Below the pieces are notes generated by a model. The model saw only the letters and a list, made by a program, of their open reading frames with translations. It was not told where the DNA came from and did no database searches. Below are positions 6,700-7,927 of a stretch of DNA of 7,927 nt, one piece after another. The translations under genes were made by a program, and so were the position numbers. Position 1 is the first letter of the stretch. Each line of letters opens with the position of its first letter. The stretch is from an uncultured Flammeovirgaceae bacterium (GTDB lineage Bacteria; Bacteroidota; Bacteroidia; Cytophagales; Cyclobacteriaceae): contig CAKZPJ010000533.1 of assembly GCA_937138955.1 (NCBI GenBank), forward strand, positions 1-7,927, read 5' to 3'.

Positions 6700-7746
6700 T
6701 TACATCAACGCTGCTCGACAATACTCTAGGCACTTAGCCACTTCTTGTACGGCGTTAGAATCGTCAGGAATTTGGTATTCCAATTCTATCGTTGCCGGGA
6801 AAGTATATTTCTGATCGCGCATCAGTTGCAGAACGGCAGTAATCGGTGTATCTCCTGTTCCCCAAATAAGGTTCTTCTGTCCATTAGCCAAATTTTCCCG
6901 ATCTTTCACGTGCATGCTCATTATTCGGTCATATTTCCTATTAACCAGCATTAGCGGATCAGGATTACCAGCTGCCACGTAGTGCCCTATATCCAGGTTC
7001 ATTGCGTTATACTTAGATTGTTTCAATGCGGTATCCCAAAATGTTGGGGTCTGCTGAGTGTGTCCGTGGTAGCCTACGTACATTTTATTCTTTTTAGCCA
7101 GTTTTCCCAAACGTTGGGTATGAGCATCGTCGCTCGGATGTTCTAGCGTGACATGACTGGCTCCGAGTGCTTTGGCAGCTTGCATACCGTAGCTGATCTC
7201 AGCATCGGAATTATCTTTGCCGAAGGCTCCAGGCTTAAATGCATAAATACTCACGCCAGCATCGTTGTACATTTTCTTTATTTGAGCAAACTTATCCATT
7301 GACACCTCTGCTCGCCACTTAGCCACTTCTTGATTATACGATTTCATTTGAGCCTGCATATCAGCCAGTTCCTTTTTCTGATCTTCGGTTAACTCCTCGC
7401 CTTTCCGTTCGGCTCTTCTTAAACGAGAGAAAGCTCGGCGGTCTACCGAACTTTCGGGCTTCCCAACAAAAGATTCAGCGGGATCGCCCATTAGCTCAAT
7501 GGTGCTGATACCGGCATCCAGCACATACTGTAAAGTAGCCTCAGCACTCTGGTCAGGCATACTCCGAAAAGAGTAGGTGATGACTCCAATGGGTACCCCA
7601 TTAATCACTGAGTTGGGTTCGTTGTAGTGTTTAACTATCTGGGGTGCACCAATCAGCGATGGAGCCACCGAGAGACCCGTGGCGAGTGATACAGAATTTT
7701 GAAGAAAACGACGGCGAGATACGTGAGTTGGTAGATTGTCTTTCAT
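6700..7746 (-). CDS. Tat-exported sugar phosphate isomerase/epimerase-like TIM-barrel protein
   Basis: A 348-residue protein of the AP-endonuclease-2/xylose-isomerase-like TIM-barrel family. The N-terminus has a twin-arginine signal: SRRRFLQ (10-16) followed by a hydrophobic stretch and APSLIGAP (28-35), predicting folded export to the periplasm. Probable metal/catalytic residues are Glu84 (IELMGD), Glu202 (TLEHPSDD), His227/His229 (YHGH), Asp252 and His255 (LDIGHY), His279 (MHVKDR) and Glu321/Glu323 (IELEY). A charged helical segment at about 100-150, rich in Arg, Lys and Glu, lies between the first and second thirds of the barrel, as in other exported members from this phylum. The substrate is unknown. 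Relatives next to DUF1080 and oxidoreductase genes have been linked to 3-keto-glycoside cleavage, and that is the working guess here. The gene starts 38 nt after an FAD-linked oxidase gene and probably shares its transcript. It stops with TAA, convergent with the DUF1080 gene. Confidence 0.87.
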   Translation of the reverse strand: MKDNLPTHVSRRRFLQNSVSLATGLSVAPSLIGAPQIVKHYNEPNSVINGVPIGVITYSFRSMPDQSAEATLQYVLDAGISTIELMGDPAESFVGKPESSVDRRAFSRLRRAERKGEELTEDQKKELADMQAQMKSYNQEVAKWRAEVSMDKFAQIKKMYNDAGVSIYAFKPGAFGKDNSDAEISYGMQAAKALGASHVTLEHPSDDAHTQRLGKLAKKNKMYVGYHGHTQQTPTFWDTALKQSKYNAMNLDIGHYVAAGNPDPLMLVNRKYDRIMSMHVKDRENLANGQKNLIWGTGDTPITAVLQLMRDQKYTFPATIELEYQIPDDSNAVQEVAKCLEYCRAALM

Positions 7747-7784
7747 AAATATTTAGTTTGTGATAGAGGTCAGTAGATGATGAA

Positions 7785-7927
7785 TTATGTAGCGTAAACA
7801 GTATCATTCAGGTAAGTATTACGCAGTTTGCCTCTCGGATCATAGGTCTTCATTAACTCTAAGAAATCCGGCAGCTTTTCGTAGCGAGACTGTAATACTT
7901 TAGGATCAAGCGTAAATAGTTTACCCA
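7785..7927 (-). CDS. C-terminal end of an FAD-linked ALO-type sugar/lactone oxidase (partial)
   Basis: The last 46 residues plus TAA stop of a gene whose 5' part lies beyond the right edge. The visible sequence begins GKLFTLDPKVLQSRYEKLPD and continues through FLELMKTYDPRGKLRNTYLN to VYAT. The pattern GKLF-x-DP-x(3,4)-RY-x-x-L-PDF-L and DPRGKLRN is characteristic of the C-terminus of D-arabinono-1,4-lactone oxidase / L-gulonolactone oxidase / alditol oxidase family flavoenzymes (ALO domain). The FAD-binding domain is not in view, so flavin attachment, export signal and substrate cannot be judged. It is 38 nt upstream of the Tat isomerase gene on the same strand, so the two are probably one operon. 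Confidence 0.72.
   Translation of the reverse strand, partial: GKLFTLDPKVLQSRYEKLPDFLELMKTYDPRGKLRNTYLNDTVYAT

Overview
The window looks like a chromosomal segment from a member of the Bacteroidota, most likely a free-living Cytophagales-type bacterium. This rests on family content (a secreted DUF1080 protein, a Tat-exported sugar isomerase, a GH99/WbsX-like protein), moderately AT-rich DNA, the lack of clear Shine-Dalgarno sites, and a TAnnTTTG promoter box upstream of the only plus-strand gene. The taxonomic call is inference; there is no rRNA or marker gene here.

Layout from left to right. Positions 1-846 (minus) hold the N-terminal 282 codons of a PA0069-type radical SAM protein that runs off the left edge. 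Positions 958-3836 (minus) form a class I cytochrome P450 locus, transcribed in the order P450, [2Fe-2S] ferredoxin, FAD-dependent ferredoxin reductase. The two redox partners look intact, but the P450 frame is interrupted by a single in-frame TGA at 2937-2939, exactly where the conserved Arg of the 'AN-R-D' motif belongs and upstream of the heme-ligand Cys. Positions 4049-4804 (minus) encode a polyphosphate-glucokinase-type ROK kinase. Positions 5004-5924 (minus) carry a GH99/WbsX-like protein that has lost its N-terminus.

The right third concerns extracytoplasmic sugar chemistry. A plus-strand secreted DUF1080 (3-keto-disaccharide hydrolase family) gene lies at 6000-6641. Convergent to it are a Tat-exported sugar-phosphate-isomerase-like TIM barrel (6700-7746, minus) and, 38 nt upstream of that, the C-terminal end of an FAD-linked ALO-type sugar/lactone oxidase (7785-7927, minus, cut by the right edge). 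Oxidase, isomerase/lyase and DUF1080 together would fit oxidation of a sugar followed by cleavage of a keto-glycoside, but this is context inference.

The most noteworthy observations are the single-codon lesion in an otherwise complete P450 operon, the truncated GH99-like gene whose broken end abuts a 20-bp direct repeat (26-bp period), and the fact that this repeat appears to supply both halves of a Bacteroidota-type promoter for the DUF1080 gene. No CRISPR array, tRNA, rRNA, insertion sequence or obvious defence system was seen, and no gene-free stretch exceeds 300 bases. I did not find a convincing, wholly new multi-gene system.
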